A stretch of 64,000 bases of DNA. It comes from Methanogenium organophilum. GTDB taxonomy: Archaea; Halobacteriota; Methanomicrobia; Methanomicrobiales; Methanomicrobiaceae. Every line of letters begins with the position of its first letter. The stretch's first letter is position 1. Positions 37,701 through 45,248 of this stretch are shown here, in pieces. A program made the position numbers and the translations under genes. The DNA lies in the NCBI RefSeq assembly GCF_026684035.1, contig NZ_CP113361.1, positions 1,736,001 through 1,800,000 on the forward strand, in the 5' to 3' direction. The notes beneath the pieces are model-generated. The model saw only the letters and a list, made by a program, of their open reading frames with translations. It ran no database searches and was not told the DNA's origin.

Positions 37701-39298
37701 AGGTTGGCTGCAGACAGAAATTTTTGGCAACAGCTCTGGGTGAGAATGGCCTTGCTATAACAGGTGTCGATTTTGTATGGACCTGCGAAAACGAGACGGT
37801 CGGAACCATTGATGGTGCAGGCATGTTCACTGCCCTTTCCGACGGCGAGGCGATGATAACCGTTTCAGCTGGAACTGTCCAGAGCACCGCAAATGTCTCT
37901 GTCAGTGTGGCTCATGGCGAACAGAATCAGAAGTCAGATATCGCCGTTCCGGCATGCAACGTGACAGACGGCCCGGACGGAAAGAAACAGATCTCCCTCA
38001 ACTGCACCGGAAGTGACGTCACTGTGGGAGGCAATGAGATTGTCATCAGTGAAGAGACATTTAACATGACAATCGTAACGGTGGGCAGTCCTGAAGTAAA
38101 TGGCAGTGTCGTGAATGGCACCGTGGCCGGAATCAGGCTCAATACCGTCCCGGTTGTCACCGATTTGGGAGAGGGCGGCAGGGTTTCGGCTGCAATTGAG
38201 GCAAATCTCACGGGCATACCTTCCGGCGCCGGACTTGATGTGACGGTATCAGACAACATCTCCGCCGGGACCATGTCCGCCTTCCAGATCGCAGCCACGA
38301 ATGACGGCCTGGACCTTGACGCAGTCGCCTACACGATGAACATCGTCAAGACGAACCTCACGAACGGACAGGACATCGCCGATGCCACGATTCGTATGGC
38401 CGTCAGCCCGGCATGGGTCGCCGCAAACGGCGGATACGACGGCGTGAAGATCATCCGCTTCGCCGAAGACGGCACGCGGGAAGTCCTTGATACGGTCTAC
38501 CTTGGATTCGACGGCGAACTGGATCAGTTCGAGGCGTATTCACCCAATGGATTGTCCGTCTTCGGTCTTTCCGCCACCAGTACAGCAACGAGTCCGACTG
38601 GTTCTTCCTCATCCGGTGGAACATCCAGCTCAATTGCTAACGCACGCTGTGACGGAATCAATGCCGGGGAGACCGGGGTCTTTGTCATGGACAAGACTGC
38701 TATCACCGAAATTGATGTCAAAGCGGGTATAAACATTCCAAAGATGATGCTTACGGCTGAACAGGTTTCAAAGCCGTCCGCCATTGACGCTGCACCCAAT
38801 GAGGTCTACCAGTATGTTGATGTCACCTCCTACTTTGCACCTGAAGACAGTATGGAGATGGCAACGCTGAAGTTCAGTGTTGACAAGGAGTGGCTCGACT
38901 CCATTGGCGCTGCTGCATCTGATGTGAAGATGTACCACTATGATGAAGCGAGCGACAGCTGGCAACTGCTCTCAACGGTCAGCTGCGGTGTGGACGGCTC
39001 GTGCTACACCTTCTTTGCAGACACTCCCTCGTTCAGCCTCTTTGCCATCTCGGCTGAGAAAGGCATTGTATCCGCAGTGCCGGATGCATCTGAGGATGGA
39101 ACACAGCCTGCTCCTGAAAGTGGAAACACACCCGCAGCAGGAGAACAGACACCGGCAGACGCACAGGGACAGGCAGATGCACAGACACCGGCGACAACAA
39201 CCGGTGGCGATACGACTCTGATTGTCATCATTGTCGTGGTTGTCATTCTTGCAATCTGTGGCGGCGTGTACTGGAAGAAGACAAACGGGAAGAAATAA
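31727..39298 (+). CDS. Giant surface protein: two X-Y modules, Big_2, four NosD-type beta-helices, C-terminal anchor
   Basis: A 2523-aa exported protein, paralogous to the gene at 23207. Approximate order: signal peptide 1-33; X-Y 39-277; Big_2 280-363; X-Y 373-612; Big_2 617-698; beta-helix 703-928; beta-helix 943-1168; Big_2 1183-1263; beta-helix 1268-1567; Big_2 1580-1662; beta-helix 1668-1965; Big_2 1978-2062; conserved region 2082-2285; PGF-pre-PGF-like domain 2305-2445; Ala/Gln/Pro/Thr-rich linker; transmembrane helix 2495-2515 followed by KKTNGKK. The X half shows SGTFYVTDTGGRGYSDD and the Y half FVYSPQTWKPAG. Patches around 33000-33670 and 38306-38581 are nearly identical in DNA to the first giant. 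Likely role: surface binding or adhesion; ligand unknown. Confidence 0.9.
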   Translation: MKHGNESGKGSRKLALVLFSLALVLMLSSSAGAQPLPAASHIWVNMANDDGAKFEDNGSYYIKFDGGGLNALHLSPDPANLRFGEVTVTEEQSGTFYVTDTGGRGYSDDTVLMLAVNGTLPSDFRVHIHASGYNWTPVAVVNTLPAVSDLEYIDGSLDEWFTAEDFVYSPQTWKPAGNNLPLAYPLFYEQDTTDTTNNFSLMFIDLNAGPISKANGLADLSTLENSGGVKVEYTFENLETFASVNAYAWCNQSNQGRGISWTNRVSGSGSSVYEVIGIPPVLTSISVSPETAEVTEGEGQQFTATALDQDDHTMDGVVFTWTSSDETVGTVNETGYFTALSAGTTTLTAANETVEGEATVTVIAEPSGPQPLPDYNYVFFKVANDAGVKYNAFGNNTYNVRFEGYDRGLNALHISTDPSVNFGQVTVTENQSGTFYATDSGGKGYEDEILLMVAVNGTIPDDFILRVQADGYTWTPNPVSNRAPSLDNVTYQSVSLNETFTKEDFRYGPQIWKPTGNGFDYPIYYGQNMTDTENTFQLMFIDLNAGVLRPNGALENNGAVRINYTLENLESFAAFGVYGYCQNSNNGDDMVAWANAVIEPKIVSGYSVIGSGSGPVPDRIEVEPTTAQVVVGDVYHFAATAFDALNNVISGLTFSWASTNENVGTIDESGNFTALAPGTTNVTASGLGIIGTSAVTVVSAESTTWYVDGDGSADFVTIQAAVDGANAGDTIIVRDGTYVENVDVTKSLVIKSENGSAVTTLYSAARDSGFDVIAGDVTIDGFTITAVNGRGNYGIYVHGADNALIVNNTVANCRECLKLESSSGNTVSRNTLSVSNNIANNVFWLADASNNVIYLNSFEKGAVTVAGTSTGNIFQSPTEMQYAFNGADYQSYTGNYWNGYTGSDVDGNGIGDDAYAISASVIDEYPLIQKLDGYSIYGPAPEGTTYYVSADGSADFTTIQAAIDASANGDTIIVRDGTYVESVNVTKKVSVISENGAATTILAPGYFSGFVVTADGARVEGFTIERVNGNGNFGVLITRAKGVSIINNTFNVCREGIKLDTADRAVITGNDVLINNKATNNVLWLINSSNNQIYFNTFTKGTVTVEGTSSENIWSTPVSTDYIYSGTAWTSYLGNTWPGYAGTDADGNGIGDTPYAIGTEADNYPLVSSIGDYTFGDDVQVITTVTISPESAILSAGTTQAFTATAYDQYGVSINDTTFAWSVENVTVGTIDADGTFTCLSAGNTTVTAEAGGVSSSASITALPPAQTWYVDASGAGDFVTITDAVLNASAGDIIIVRDGEYREYVTINKMMTIRSENGPETTQIISDGPTAVTITAPEVTFDGFTVTGALDKFKYGIGVLSGGDGATLCNNNCSLNTAGICFKSVSGIVAENNTCSENYRGIFVYSDCDGVILINNRFTDNDDAGLSLAGSNVIVSDNLFESNGVFGLYRQIGNNALISNNTFSNNGFAENGRGWAMTFSRNTEDVIFGNNFVGNKALVGSAGNNQWYSGEDVDYVYDGKTYTGKIGNYWGGSFPTPDSDGNGIGDLPAVITGMIEDNYPLLLPSETYFGKESSLPVPSSVTLLPQNRTMKMGYPLQYVGKVFDQNGAEMEYGVRFFWSVSDTGVATIDDSGVVTGVSAGETEVTVRCASLTETTGLTVENGESGPKTIVVDQDGNGDVIEIGAALNAAVNGDTILVRNGTYLEELVINTSVTLRSEYGSENTAIFSPNENYPVLRITVPNVTIDGFAVDWGFGANWGESVIEGSSNTLTVTNCSIDISDNEHEYGMVLNGADNRVIGNVVTGGDKGIWLVNVSDSVVSGNTVKDSVINSIYLSSSSGNNLITGNLLESAAILLIGKGSSGNIVTENIARSPDLCQYWVKISSAEGNAFYENNLYNFTTLASTGANLNAWNATEPVSYTYRGETFTGLPGNFLDSYTGVDLNGDGLGDTPVNLSSGNYDYHPLMGAWSDGVISDGTVVSLIELTPGEAELKVGCRQKFLATALGENGLAITGVDFVWTCENETVGTIDGAGMFTALSDGEAMITVSAGTVQSTANVSVSVAHGEQNQKSDIAVPACNVTDGPDGKKQISLNCTGSDVTVGGNEIVISEETFNMTIVTVGSPEVNGSVVNGTVAGIRLNTVPVVTDLGEGGRVSAAIEANLTGIPSGAGLDVTVSDNISAGTMSAFQIAATNDGLDLDAVAYTMNIVKTNLTNGQDIADATIRMAVSPAWVAANGGYDGVKIIRFAEDGTREVLDTVYLGFDGELDQFEAYSPNGLSVFGLSATSTATSPTGSSSSGGTSSSIANARCDGINAGETGVFVMDKTAITEIDVKAGINIPKMMLTAEQVSKPSAIDAAPNEVYQYVDVTSYFAPEDSMEMATLKFSVDKEWLDSIGAAASDVKMYHYDEASDSWQLLSTVSCGVDGSCYTFFADTPSFSLFAISAEKGIVSAVPDASEDGTQPAPESGNTPAAGEQTPADAQGQADAQTPATTTGGDTTLIVIIVVVVILAICGGVYWKKTNGKK
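38306..38581 (+). repeat. Near-identical C-terminal segment shared with the first giant gene (copy 2)
   Basis: Partner of 30194-30469. It encodes the segment from LDLDAVAYTMNIVKTNLTNG to FGLSATS just before the PGF-pre-PGF-like domain. Confidence 0.8.
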
Positions 39299-39478
39299 TC
39301 TCTCCCTTCAATTTTTCCGAATGGATTGTATGCGGGATATCTGGATGACTTGCTCTCTTTTGGAATAATGAATCACCCACAAAAGTGTATGCCGTATTTT
39401 GTTAACCTAGTTTGATTTACTTAGTGGTGTGTGACAATCATTTTTAGCCTTAAGAGCGAACTATTCACTGAATCGGTT

Positions 39479-40297
39479 ATGGCGGTCAGGAAGGGGCAGA
39501 AGAAAAAAAAGAGGGGTATACTGTATGTCCCCGGAGACTCTCCTGTTCATTCCCTTGATCCACGTACAAAGCTCTTAATGCTTTTTATATTCAGTATCAT
39601 CTCATTTCTGACAACGAATGTGATTGTGACATCTCTGATACTGGCCTGTATCGTGGCTCTTGCTCTCAATTCCGGATTATTCAACAAATGGCTGTATTCA
39701 CTCAGGTTACTTCTCCCGCTCATTCTCTTTGTCTTTGTGATGGACCTGTTTTTTTCCCACGAAAGTGCGGGTGCTGAATTTTTCTCCGCACAGATCTGGT
39801 TTATCCACGCGTATGCAACGGAAGGAAGCCTGTATTTCTCATTTTCCATGGTGATTCGCCTGCTTATTATCGCCGGCTTCTCATTTCTCTTTATCATGAC
39901 AACGAAATACAGTGATTTTGTGAAGAGTCTCCAGGGTATGAAAGTTCCGCACATCATCTCGTTTTCCCTTGGGTATGCCCTTTCATCAACAGCAACGCTG
40001 TCGCGGGACGCAAACAATGTGATTGATGCACAAAAATCCCGTGGGTTGGAATTTGACCGTGGATCACCCATGAAAAAAATTGATAAACTACTCTCGTTAT
40101 TCATCCCGATGACCGTGATCATGCTGAACCGGTCCGGTCAGGTATCGGATGCCATGCAGTGCAGAGGGTATGGGACGGCTGAAAAACCAAGCCTGTATAA
40201 CGCGCCTAAACTCGGAAAAGATGATTTTACGGCAATTATATTCCTTTCCTTCATGGTAATGCTGGCGTTTATTCTGATTCATTTTGTACTCATCTGA
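39479..40297 (+). CDS. ECF transporter T component (EcfT/CbiQ family)
   Basis: Transmembrane coupling subunit of an ECF importer (272 aa). It has a basic N-terminus, HSLDPRTKLLMLFIFSIISF (typical EcfT opening), five or so helices and the two coupling motifs that touch the ATPases: AQKSRGLEF and AMQCRGYG, each with the conserved Arg-Gly. The open frame reaches a GTG at 39431; ATG 39479 is preferred because the family's typical N-terminus follows and a TATA-like CATTTTTAGC lies about 35 bp before it. No ECF ATPase or S gene is adjacent; they are at 19734-21738. The PEGA surface-protein gene starts 8 nt after its stop, with the ribosome site at the junction. Confidence 0.92.
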   Translation: MAVRKGQKKKKRGILYVPGDSPVHSLDPRTKLLMLFIFSIISFLTTNVIVTSLILACIVALALNSGLFNKWLYSLRLLLPLILFVFVMDLFFSHESAGAEFFSAQIWFIHAYATEGSLYFSFSMVIRLLIIAGFSFLFIMTTKYSDFVKSLQGMKVPHIISFSLGYALSSTATLSRDANNVIDAQKSRGLEFDRGSPMKKIDKLLSLFIPMTVIMLNRSGQVSDAMQCRGYGTAEKPSLYNAPKLGKDDFTAIIFLSFMVMLAFILIHFVLI

Positions 40298-40305
40298 GGT
40301 GTTGT

Positions 40306-42915
40306 ATGAACAACAATGACAAAAACAAAAATAATTACTGCAGAATCCTTGTCGCCCTGCTTATTGTAGTGGCAGCATTCCAGTGTGTTTCTGCCGCAGA
40401 CCTGCCCGCAAACCCAATCGCCGGGGCAATGCATGTAAACATTAATACCGCCAATTCTGGTGGATATTACATAAAATTTGATGGAGGGGGGCTAAATGCC
40501 CTTCATATAACAACGAGCACAACGGATAGGTATGGTCAGCTTACCACTACCTCCATGAAGAGCGGGACATTTTATCTCTCTGACACCGGAGGCCGGGGCT
40601 TTTTCAATAATGTATTGCTGATGGTTGCCATTCGGAAGCCTGCGGAAGATGAGGACCCGATTCCTGATGATTTCCGTCTTAAAATCCGTTCCAGTGGATA
40701 TAACTGGATTCCGACAGGTGTTCTCAATCAGCCTCCGGTAGCAGAAGATCTGGAATATGTGTCCGGAGCAGTGGATCAGACATTTACCATTTCGTCCCTG
40801 AGCTATGGGCCACAGAAATGGAAACCCGCCGGCAACAATGACCCGATGAACTATCCCATCTACGGCGATCAGGATATAACATCGGACGAGGAGTTCTATC
40901 TCTATTTCATTGATCTCAAGGTAGGAAATCTGGGTGAAAACTCGTTCCTTCCGGGGCTTATCGACAACGGAATGGTGAAGGTAGAATATACCATAGAGAA
41001 TTTTGACTCCGGACTTGTGGCATTCAACACCTATGGCTGGTGTGCGGAGAATCAGGCGAACCAAGGTGAAGGCGTCTCCTGGACGAACAGAATCGTGGGC
41101 GAAGGCGCAAGCGGATATGTGGTGGATATCGTCGGCTCCGGTGGAGGTGAAGGTGGCTCATCCGGAAAAATATCATATGATTCTGACGATTCATCGGTAT
41201 TTCCGGGGAGCTGGAGACCACAGGTTGGAAACCTGAATATCTCCTCAACCCCTGCCGGGGCGAAAATTTATTTCGACGGGGTATACTCCGGAGAGGAGAC
41301 GAACGCTTCATTTGTTGACGTTCCCGCAGGAGATCACTCTGTCTATCTTGAATATGACGGGTATGAACCAACGGAACCAAAGACCATTCGGGTAAAGAGC
41401 GGGTATATCACCGAAGAGAAATTCATCCTGGAGAAAGGCTCGGGCTCCTGTTTTGTATCATCCGTTCCTGCAGGTGCGGATATCTTTGTCGATGGCAATG
41501 ACACGCTCTGGCATACTGACTCTGTTATAACGGACATTGAATCCGGGAATCACACCATCACGGTTTACCATGACGGGTATTCCCCGCAATCTGCGGATGT
41601 CACAATCAGAATGGACGAACAGTCCGATATTTCATTTGTATTTGGCGGGGAAGGGGAATCGGTATCCACACCGGGTACAGCCACCCCTGATGTGCGTGAA
41701 ACACCGGATGACACACCGGTGTCCGGGAATGATGCAGCTGTTGGAGACGCGGGGACAGGTATGGATACGGCACCATCCGCCCCTGGTGAAACTGTGATAA
41801 ATGACGATGGGGGTATCATCGGGTATATCTTCAGTTTCTTTGGAGCTATCTTCTCAGGTGCTCCTGAAGAATCAGAATCCGTTCCGGATACGGCATCCGG
41901 GACTTCGGTTTCATCATCACAGGGTATTTCACCTGTAAATACCCCTTCGAAGTCGGATAAGCCTGTTTATGATGCAGTCACAGATGTTCAGCCTGAAAAT
42001 TCTGCCGTTACGGATGTGGAAAAGGGAACCGGTGGGCTCTATGTGACATCGTATCCGGATACCCTCCCGATAACCCTTGACGGGGTAAAGACCGACAGGT
42101 CAACCCCGGAATATTTTTACGGCCTCAAAGAGGGTTCCCATACCGTTATGGTACGGTACAGTTCGGATACCGTACAAACAGCAATGAAAACCGTGTATAT
42201 CACTGGTGGTGACGATTCTTATGTGAAACTCGAACCCGGTGTTTTTTCCCAGAAAGTTCCGGTTTCCATTCAGTCAAAGGATTTCAAAGACTGTATATTT
42301 ATGATTGAAGGCGAATATCCCGAATATTCATTCCCTTCAAAGGTGTATGTTGAGAAGAGCGGGACATATGTCACGGTCGAAAAAGACGGAGTTTTCTATT
42401 CATTTAATACCGGACACCAAGAGGAGAATTCAGTACTTAAGATTGTGTCCCCTAAGTCCATTGATACCATCGGGAAAATCACCATCACCAGTACCCCCGA
42501 GGGTGCGGATGTCTGTATCGACGGCTGCAAAACCGGTTTGCGGACCCCATGCACGGTGGAAAAAATCGCTGAAGGACAGCATGTGATTGAAGTCTCAAAA
42601 GGTGGGTATTATCCGGAAAGAAAAGTGATTCAATTTGTAAATACCGGTGAATCTGATAACTCTGAATTCAGCTTTATCATGAAGGAATATCCATATGGAA
42701 GTCTCCAGGTAGAGAGCACCCCCTCTGGTGCTATGGTCTATCTCAGGGGACAGTACACCGGTGTCACCACCCCGCATGAATTTGAATATATGCCGATAGG
42801 GAGTTATGATGTTGCCGTTGTGCATAATCGCACTACCTTTACGGAAGGTTCGGCAACGGTACTGCCTCTTGATAAATCCGGTGTGACGGTGTATAATCTG
42901 ACACTGGATATGTAA
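40306..42915 (+). CDS. Secreted PEGA-repeat protein with an N-terminal X-Y module
   Basis: An 869-aa exported protein. Signal peptide 1-29; X half 42-140 (SGTFYLSDTGGRGFFNNVLL, PIPDDFRLKI); Y half 146-280 (SLSYGPQKWKPAG, FYLYFIDLKVG); five PEGA domains at about 307-365, 378-445, 575-635, 724-785 and 799-865, each of the form SSTPAGAKIYFDGVYSG. A Pro/Ser/Thr linker and a hydrophobic stretch (IIGYIFSFFGAIFSG, near residue 505) separate PEGA 2 and 3. There is no C-terminal anchor. The start has GAGGTG 6 nt upstream and is 8 nt from the EcfT stop, so the two are one operon. PEGA domains are surface beta-modules; the X-Y module is the link with the ECF genes. Confidence 0.88.
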   Translation: MNNNDKNKNNYCRILVALLIVVAAFQCVSAADLPANPIAGAMHVNINTANSGGYYIKFDGGGLNALHITTSTTDRYGQLTTTSMKSGTFYLSDTGGRGFFNNVLLMVAIRKPAEDEDPIPDDFRLKIRSSGYNWIPTGVLNQPPVAEDLEYVSGAVDQTFTISSLSYGPQKWKPAGNNDPMNYPIYGDQDITSDEEFYLYFIDLKVGNLGENSFLPGLIDNGMVKVEYTIENFDSGLVAFNTYGWCAENQANQGEGVSWTNRIVGEGASGYVVDIVGSGGGEGGSSGKISYDSDDSSVFPGSWRPQVGNLNISSTPAGAKIYFDGVYSGEETNASFVDVPAGDHSVYLEYDGYEPTEPKTIRVKSGYITEEKFILEKGSGSCFVSSVPAGADIFVDGNDTLWHTDSVITDIESGNHTITVYHDGYSPQSADVTIRMDEQSDISFVFGGEGESVSTPGTATPDVRETPDDTPVSGNDAAVGDAGTGMDTAPSAPGETVINDDGGIIGYIFSFFGAIFSGAPEESESVPDTASGTSVSSSQGISPVNTPSKSDKPVYDAVTDVQPENSAVTDVEKGTGGLYVTSYPDTLPITLDGVKTDRSTPEYFYGLKEGSHTVMVRYSSDTVQTAMKTVYITGGDDSYVKLEPGVFSQKVPVSIQSKDFKDCIFMIEGEYPEYSFPSKVYVEKSGTYVTVEKDGVFYSFNTGHQEENSVLKIVSPKSIDTIGKITITSTPEGADVCIDGCKTGLRTPCTVEKIAEGQHVIEVSKGGYYPERKVIQFVNTGESDNSEFSFIMKEYPYGSLQVESTPSGAMVYLRGQYTGVTTPHEFEYMPIGSYDVAVVHNRTTFTEGSATVLPLDKSGVTVYNLTLDM

Positions 42916-43247
42916 TTGAACATGAGTGAATCATCTTCATTTCCACTTCCAGAAATCTTTTTTGGGAGCTCATGGTCATTACAAATCAATTTTTATAGCA
43001 GTATATTGGTATTTGTCCATTATGATTAAATACAAAAGGATCGGGAATTCCCGGAGTTGCCCGTGAGAGTTATTCAAATGAATTTCATTGGTGTACTGTC
43101 AGATGTGCTGACATGATTTGCAATTTTCCAATGCCTTTTCATTTGATTGGTTCGATGAGGGTTTGGTGTTTATGCCATACGGGGTGATTCACGGGATGGC
43201 GTACATTTTTATACCACAAATGCCATTCTGCTTCCTGTTGATGAGGT
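42916..43247. other. Intergenic region with the promoter of the DUF2769 gene
   Basis: About 330 bp. A TATA-like ATTTTTATACC lies near 43206-43216, about 35 bp before the next ATG. Another (TTTTTATAGC, about 42990-42999) has no gene at the proper distance except a 14-codon ORF. Nothing else was seen. Confidence 0.45.
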
Positions 43248-43565
43248 ATGCCGAGCGATTATTTTGAGATGATGTTGCGTTCCCTGAATCTGACCACAGA
43301 AGAACGCGAAATGGTGGTTGAGAAAAGAAAAGAACAGTGTATCTGTGATATCTGCCCGACGTTTCGGGAATGTGGGGGTGAGAAGGAAGGAAATGAAGGA
43401 TTTGCTTTCTGTACACTGGGGACGAGTAACTGCATTTTAAAAGAGGTTGAATGTCTCTGTTCGACCTGTCCCCTGTCACGTGAGATGGGACTTGCGTACT
43501 CATATTACTGCACAAGGGGTTCGGAGACACAGCAGAAGATCCGGGATGTTATTGGCGTAAAGTAA
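43248..43565 (+). CDS. DUF2769 cysteine-rich protein
   Basis: A 105-aa protein with the cysteine pattern of DUF2769, a family common in methanogens. The blocks are CICDICPTFRECGG, FCTLGTSNCILKE, CLCSTCPLSREMGL and YYCTRGSE. About ten conserved cysteines suggest metal or Fe-S binding. The N-terminal 25 residues are helical. GAGGT lies directly against the ATG, too close for a normal ribosome site, and a TATA element about 35 bp upstream suggests a very short leader. Function unknown. Confidence 0.85.
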   Translation: MPSDYFEMMLRSLNLTTEEREMVVEKRKEQCICDICPTFRECGGEKEGNEGFAFCTLGTSNCILKEVECLCSTCPLSREMGLAYSYYCTRGSETQQKIRDVIGVK

Positions 43566-43862
43566 TCCCGGTGATATGCAGAACACATAGTGCCGCCGGT
43601 TATGGGGAGGGGATGCGGTGCAAACCGGTGATTCTTCCCCGAAACGGGTTTATGGGGGCGGGGTTATGGCTTCGCCACGACCAGAAGCAGAAGGTATGGG
43701 TGTGCTGCTTCTGTTCTCTATTCTTCTGTCCGATTATCCGATATGGGCGTCATATGAATTTATTTTGCAGGGCTGTATACATTATCAGAATCTGAGATGC
43801 CCGCCACGATGATATTCATAACCCTGCCGCAGGAGGGAATGTACAAAATATTAGATTGTCTG

Positions 43863-44042
43863 TTATCTACCCTTCACTTCCTCGATTGCTGACACTGAAA
43901 TCGAGAAATCTTTAATGCTGCCGCGTTCTGCAAGTTTTGACCTGACATCACTGAGGATGTTTTCCATCAGAATTTCTGCATCACACTGCAGGTCGGTGTC
44001 CACGTCAATATATCCGGTAAGTGTTGCGCTGAATCGTTTCAT
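43863..44042 (-). CDS. Small conserved-looking protein, 59 aa
   Basis: Minus-strand ORF from ATG 44042 to TAA 43863. It starts MKRFSATLTGYIDVDTDLQC and has a helical middle (AEILMENILSDVRSKLAERG). The alternating beta-alpha-beta look (TLTGYIDV, helix, IKDFSISVSAIEE) is typical of a small soluble domain rather than chance. A weak AT element lies about 25 bp upstream. Family and function are not recognised. Confidence 0.55.
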   Translation of the reverse strand: MKRFSATLTGYIDVDTDLQCDAEILMENILSDVRSKLAERGSIKDFSISVSAIEEVKGR

Positions 44043-44625
44043 GATTATTCTGCCTTACCGGGATATTGTCGCTCCTCAGGCATCAAACGAACGAATGAAC
44101 CAAAATATGGGTAATGTTTTCTTTTTCCCTTCTCTCCTGGATGTGTTCCTCACCGAAACGATCTTTACGGTTTCCGGAATGGGTCTTCCCAGCGGTCTCC
44201 ATCAACCCATAAATCCGGAATGAAACCGGCAGTCCATGCTATATCATAAATGAAGGTAATAGGATTTTTCAAAGGAGAGGTATTTTTGATATGATGAATG
44301 CGTTTCATCTTTGGTCTCATCCGGGTAGAACGGTTTTATCCCCTTCATTTCTACCGGGACGGGAAACCGGATGCCAGGAACCTGAAACGGTGGGATGCTG
44401 ACGATTATAATCTTGGGAGGTTGATGACGCTGCAGGAAGCCTTCCGGGGTTCATACCAACGATGGATAGTGAGTGGCACACGGTCGCAGGATGTATTCAA
44501 CCCGGCTGGATCAGAGTAAAATTCCATGACCGTACCGGTGAGGAATGCAATACGAAAAATGCTCACATCTTTGGGTTTTCTCTTCATAAGCAAGTTTTTT
44601 CATCCATCAGACCTACCTCTAATAA
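44043..44625. other. Intergenic stretch, no supportable gene
   Basis: About 580 bp between the 59-aa minus-strand gene and the small membrane protein. Short ORFs occur (for example 44298-44519, plus) but lack a promoter, ribosome site or recognisable domain. Confidence 0.4.
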
Positions 44626-44805
44626 ATGCAGAGCCAGATCATATGGGGAATCCTGTTACTTGCGGCGGGCCTTGTGCTCACCGTCCTGTCGGTAACGGTC
44701 ATCCCGGTCTTTTTCCTTTTCTATGGAATACCGCTGCTTCTCATTGGTGCAGCACTCATTATCTTCCGGAGGAGGGAGGAGATCATCGAAGAGGCTGCAG
44801 ACTGA
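44626..44805 (+). CDS. Small two-helix membrane protein, 59 aa
   Basis: ATG 44626 to TGA 44803-44805. Two transmembrane segments, GILLLAAGLVLTVLSVTVIP and FFLFYGIPLLLIGAALIIF, are followed by a charged C-terminal tail RRREEIIEEAAD. The next gene starts 12 nt downstream, so both are probably co-transcribed. Function unknown; such proteins are often accessory subunits or regulators. Confidence 0.65.
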   Translation: MQSQIIWGILLLAAGLVLTVLSVTVIPVFFLFYGIPLLLIGAALIIFRRREEIIEEAAD

Positions 44806-44816
44806 GGGTATAAGGA

Positions 44817-45131
44817 ATGATCATTACCACAACTGAACAGATTCCCGGACAGGAATACGAAATAATCGGCGTTGTTTCAGGAAACACCGTTCGTGCAAAG
44901 CATCTCGGTAAGGATATCATGTCGGGCCTCAAGAGTGTCGTTGGCGGGGAACTTCAGGAGTACACCGATATGCTCTCCGATGCCCGGAGGGAATCAATTA
45001 ACCGGATGATAAATGATGCAAACCAAATGGAGGCAGATGCCGTCGTCAACGTCCGGTTTACGACATCCCAGACGACAGCCGGCGCCGCGGAACTCCTCGC
45101 CTACGGCACTGCGGTGAAGCTGATACGGTGA
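44817..45131 (+). CDS. YbjQ/UPF0145 family protein
   Basis: A 104-aa protein of the UPF0145 (YbjQ) family, proposed heavy-metal-binding or pentameric proteins of unknown role. Typical features are the N-terminal TTTEQIPGQEYEIIGVVSGN, the helix with DARRESINRMINDANQMEAD and the C-terminal strand VVNVRFTTSQTTAGAAELLA with YGTAVKL. The ribosome site AAGGA precedes the ATG. It forms a probable operon with the small membrane protein upstream. Confidence 0.93.
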   Translation: MIITTTEQIPGQEYEIIGVVSGNTVRAKHLGKDIMSGLKSVVGGELQEYTDMLSDARRESINRMINDANQMEADAVVNVRFTTSQTTAGAAELLAYGTAVKLIR

Positions 45132-45248
45132 CGGCTTCCTGTTCGTTTCCATTTTTTCTAAATAGTACGGAATCCGAATTGGATGGTGCTGACCGTTCTC
45201 CATTTTGTGTGATAGATCCTTTCACGGATCGGGGAGGCGAGGGGAGCA

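Noticed and set aside
43618-43812. 64-aa ORF after the DUF2769 gene
   Set aside because: GC-rich stretch without a family match; not convincing.
44298-44519. 73-aa ORF in the 44-kb gap
   Set aside because: No promoter, ribosome site or conserved motif seen; an antisense ORF of similar size overlaps it.
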